Below, in pieces: positions 6,870-8,464 of a DNA stretch of 8,464 bases. The stretch is taken from the NCBI GenBank assembly GCA_002305535.1, contig DBRE01000027.1, positions 17,536 to 25,999 of the forward strand. Direction: 5' to 3'. Positions within the stretch are counted from its first letter, which is position 1. Every line of letters begins with the position of its first letter. The notes below the pieces were generated by a model. That model had not been told where the DNA came from. It saw only the letters and a list, made by a program, of their open reading frames with translations, and did no database searches. Source of the DNA: Syntrophomonas sp. UBA1376. GTDB taxonomy: Bacteria > Bacillota > Syntrophomonadia > Syntrophomonadales > Syntrophomonadaceae. Made by a program: the position numbers and the translations under genes.

Positions 6870-8237
6870 ATGCCATTCAATATTAATAAAGAGGAAATCC
6901 TGGAAACCGTTCGCATGGTGCAAACTGAAAACCTGGATATTCGCACCATCACCATGGGCATAAACATTCTCGACTGCCGGGCTGAAAATGGCCAACGTAC
7001 TGGAGAAAAGATTTACGATAAAATTGTGCGTTATGCTGGTAACTTGGTTGCGGTAGGCGAAGATATTGCCAAGGAATACGGGATACCCATTATCAACAAG
7101 CGTATATCGGTTACTCCTGTGGCTATGGTAGGGGATGGTATGAGCTGCGATGACATGATTCAGATAGGCAGATACCTGGATCGGGCAGCAGCTGAGGTAG
7201 GTGTCAATTTCATAGGTGGCTTCTCGGCCTTGGTACACAAGGGACTCACTTGTGGTGATATGGCTTTGTTGGATGCCATTCCCCAGACTTTGGCAGAAAC
7301 CGAACGGGTGTGTTCGTCGGTTAATGTGGGTACTACCAAATCCGGTATAAATATGGATGCGGTAAGTCGCATGGGGCAAATTATCAAGCAAACAGCTGAA
7401 TTGACCGCTGATCGCGATGGATTAGGATGTGCCAAATTAGTGATTTTCTGCAATGCGGCTGAAGATAATCCCTTTATGGCCGGTGCTTTTCATGGCCCCG
7501 GAGAACCGGAATCTACCTTGAATATTGGTGTCAGCGGACCAGGAGTTGTACTGAATGCAGTACGCCGACATCCCGATCTGGATTTGGGAGAACTAGCCAA
7601 TGTTATCAAAAAAACCGCCTTCAAAGTTACCCGAACCGGTGAACTGGTAGGTCGAGTAGCCTCCCAACGCTTGCAGGTTCCTTTTGGCATTGTGGATTTA
7701 TCACTGGCACCGACTCCGGCCATCGGTGATAGTGTGGCTGATATCTTGGAAGCCATGGGATTGGAACGGGTAGGTGCCCATGGCAGTACAGCGGCCTTAG
7801 CCTTACTTAATGATGCAGTCAAAAAGGGAGGTGCGATGGCTTCTTCTTATGTTGGTGGCCTATCAGGCGCCTTTATTCCGGTTAGTGAAGACGCCGGCAT
7901 GATAGATGCCGTTGTAGCCGGAGCTTTGACTATAGAGAAGCTGGAGGCCATGACTTGTGTTTGTTCAGTGGGGTTGGACATGATTGCTGTTCCGGGAGAC
8001 ACTTCTGCCCATATTCTATCTGCTATCATCGCTGATGAAGCTGCTATTGGCATGATCAACCGCAAGACCACGGCTGTTAGGATAATCCCGGCACCGGGTA
8101 AATCGGAGGGAGATTGGGTAGAATTCGGGGGATTGCTGGGGCGAGCCCCGGTGATGAAAATAAACACGTTTTCCCCGGAGAAATTTGTAGCACGCCAGGG
8201 GCGCATCCCTGCCCCCATTCATGCTTTAAATAATTAG
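6870..8237 (+). CDS. UPF0210 / DUF711 family protein (PFL-like fold), function unknown
   Basis: The 455-residue protein matches the UPF0210 (DUF711) family from end to end, at its usual length. Members are called PFL family proteins because their fold resembles the pyruvate formate-lyase / ribonucleotide reductase barrel, but no reaction is proven. Recognisable family blocks are ENLDIRTITMGI (20-31), NKRISVTP (76-83), FIGGFSALV (114-122), RVCSSVNVGTTKSGINMDAV (146-165), AEDNPFMAGAFHG (197-209), VPFGIVDLSLAPTPAIGDSV (270-289), GGLSGAFIPVSEDAGMIDAV (329-348) and CSVGLDMIAVPGD (365-377). Many cysteines are present, including Cys148 and Cys363/Cys365 in these blocks. I see no typical C-terminal glycyl-radical RVxGY motif. 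ATG 6870 has GGAGG (6856-6860) 9 bases upstream. It should be cotranscribed with ileS and the ACT gene under the T-box. Confidence 0.95.
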   Translation: MPFNINKEEILETVRMVQTENLDIRTITMGINILDCRAENGQRTGEKIYDKIVRYAGNLVAVGEDIAKEYGIPIINKRISVTPVAMVGDGMSCDDMIQIGRYLDRAAAEVGVNFIGGFSALVHKGLTCGDMALLDAIPQTLAETERVCSSVNVGTTKSGINMDAVSRMGQIIKQTAELTADRDGLGCAKLVIFCNAAEDNPFMAGAFHGPGEPESTLNIGVSGPGVVLNAVRRHPDLDLGELANVIKKTAFKVTRTGELVGRVASQRLQVPFGIVDLSLAPTPAIGDSVADILEAMGLERVGAHGSTAALALLNDAVKKGGAMASSYVGGLSGAFIPVSEDAGMIDAVVAGALTIEKLEAMTCVCSVGLDMIAVPGDTSAHILSAIIADEAAIGMINRKTTAVRIIPAPGKSEGDWVEFGGLLGRAPVMKINTFSPEKFVARQGRIPAPIHALNN

Positions 8238-8253
8238 CGATTAGGTATCTTTT

Positions 8254-8307
8254 CCCACACTAAGTCAATACTAATTATAGGGAAAGGCTCCCAATAGCTT
8301 AGTGGGG
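8254..8307 (+). other. Possible stem hiding the ribosome site of the last gene
   Basis: CACTAAG (8258-8264) is complementary to CTTAGTG (8298-8304), and CCC (8254-8256) can extend the stem to GGG (8305-8307) with one bulged A. The right arm includes the Shine-Dalgarno bases of the following gene. A small hairpin GGGA/TCCC (8280-8283 with 8289-8292) fits in the loop. No T-run follows, so this is not a terminator. The rest of the 77-base gap shows no clear promoter. Confidence 0.35.
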
Positions 8308-8314
8308 TGATATT

Positions 8315-8464
8315 ATGGATCCTAGGAATACATTACTGCAAAAACAACAGGAACTAGAGGCGATCATTAAAGCCAAGCAGGAAGCAATGATGATCCCCTT
8401 GTCCGAATCAACTAATGAACTATCCTTATATGATGAACATCCTGCTGATATTGGCAGTGAAGTG
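8315..8464 (+). CDS. YteA/YlyA-family DksA/TraR-type protein, N-terminal part only
   Basis: Only 50 codons are present; the gene runs off the window. It opens with a charged helix rich in Gln, Glu and Lys (residues 8-26), as in DksA/TraR proteins that reach into RNA polymerase. Then comes ELSLYDEHPADIGSEV (35-50), the recognisable YteA/YlyA signature. The zinc finger expected further on lies outside the window. In Bacillus subtilis the homologue ylyA follows ileS directly and encodes an RNA polymerase-binding protein linked to sporulation gene expression, so the position agrees with the family call. GGGGTGAT (8304-8311) is the ribosome site for ATG 8315. It starts 77 bases after the UPF0210 stop. 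Confidence 0.82.
   Translation, partial: MDPRNTLLQKQQELEAIIKAKQEAMMIPLSESTNELSLYDEHPADIGSEV

Noticed and set aside
1..8464. CRISPR array, toxin-antitoxin, defence or phage system
   Set aside because: No regularly spaced repeats, no small paired toxin-antitoxin frames and no phage or defence proteins are visible. Apart from the inverted-repeat element, the window is ordinary housekeeping and transport genes.

Overview
The window looks like a chromosomal segment from an anaerobic, spore-forming Firmicute (class Clostridia). The evidence is strong AGGAGG-type Shine-Dalgarno sites, sigma-A-type promoters, a tRNA-Ile T-box leader, and a YteA/YlyA-family gene starting at the right edge. A Syntrophomonas-like relative would fit the protein style and moderate GC content, but that is inference and no search was run. 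All genes lie on the plus strand and none is obviously broken.

Region 1 (1-2450) is a three-gene polar amino acid ABC importer: lipoprotein binding protein, permease and ATPase. A good promoter sits at 5-33 with a palindrome inside its spacer. A strong hairpin without a T-run separates the binding protein from the permease. The permease and ATPase genes overlap by 4 bases (ATGA). Another perfect hairpin closes the operon.

Region 2 (2455-3393) holds nth (endonuclease III) with all catalytic and iron-sulfur residues. Immediately after its stop lies a non-coding stretch of about 309 bp. Its two ends are imperfect inverted repeats of about 70 bp, and each repeat ends in its own small palindrome. 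It looks like a MITE-like or REPIN-like element and is the least ordinary sequence here.

Region 3 (3421-8237) is an isoleucine-responsive operon. A promoter (TTGTAC, 17 bp, extended -10 TACAAT) drives a complete T-box leader with an ATC specifier, a TGGT acceptor-binding bulge and an intrinsic terminator. ileS follows, then an ACT-domain protein (UPF0237) whose Shine-Dalgarno overlaps the ileS stop, then a UPF0210/DUF711 protein. The last two are a widespread pair of unknown function. Here no terminator separates them from ileS, so the T-box should also control them.

Region 4 (8238-8464) is a short gap and the first 50 codons of a YteA/YlyA-type DksA/TraR-family protein, cut by the window edge. 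In Bacillus subtilis ileS is followed directly by ylyA, so the ACT-UPF0210 pair appears placed inside an otherwise familiar ileS-ylyA arrangement. I found no CRISPR array, transposase gene, tRNA or rRNA. The best candidates for new biology are the inverted-repeat element and the T-box-controlled ACT-UPF0210 pair.
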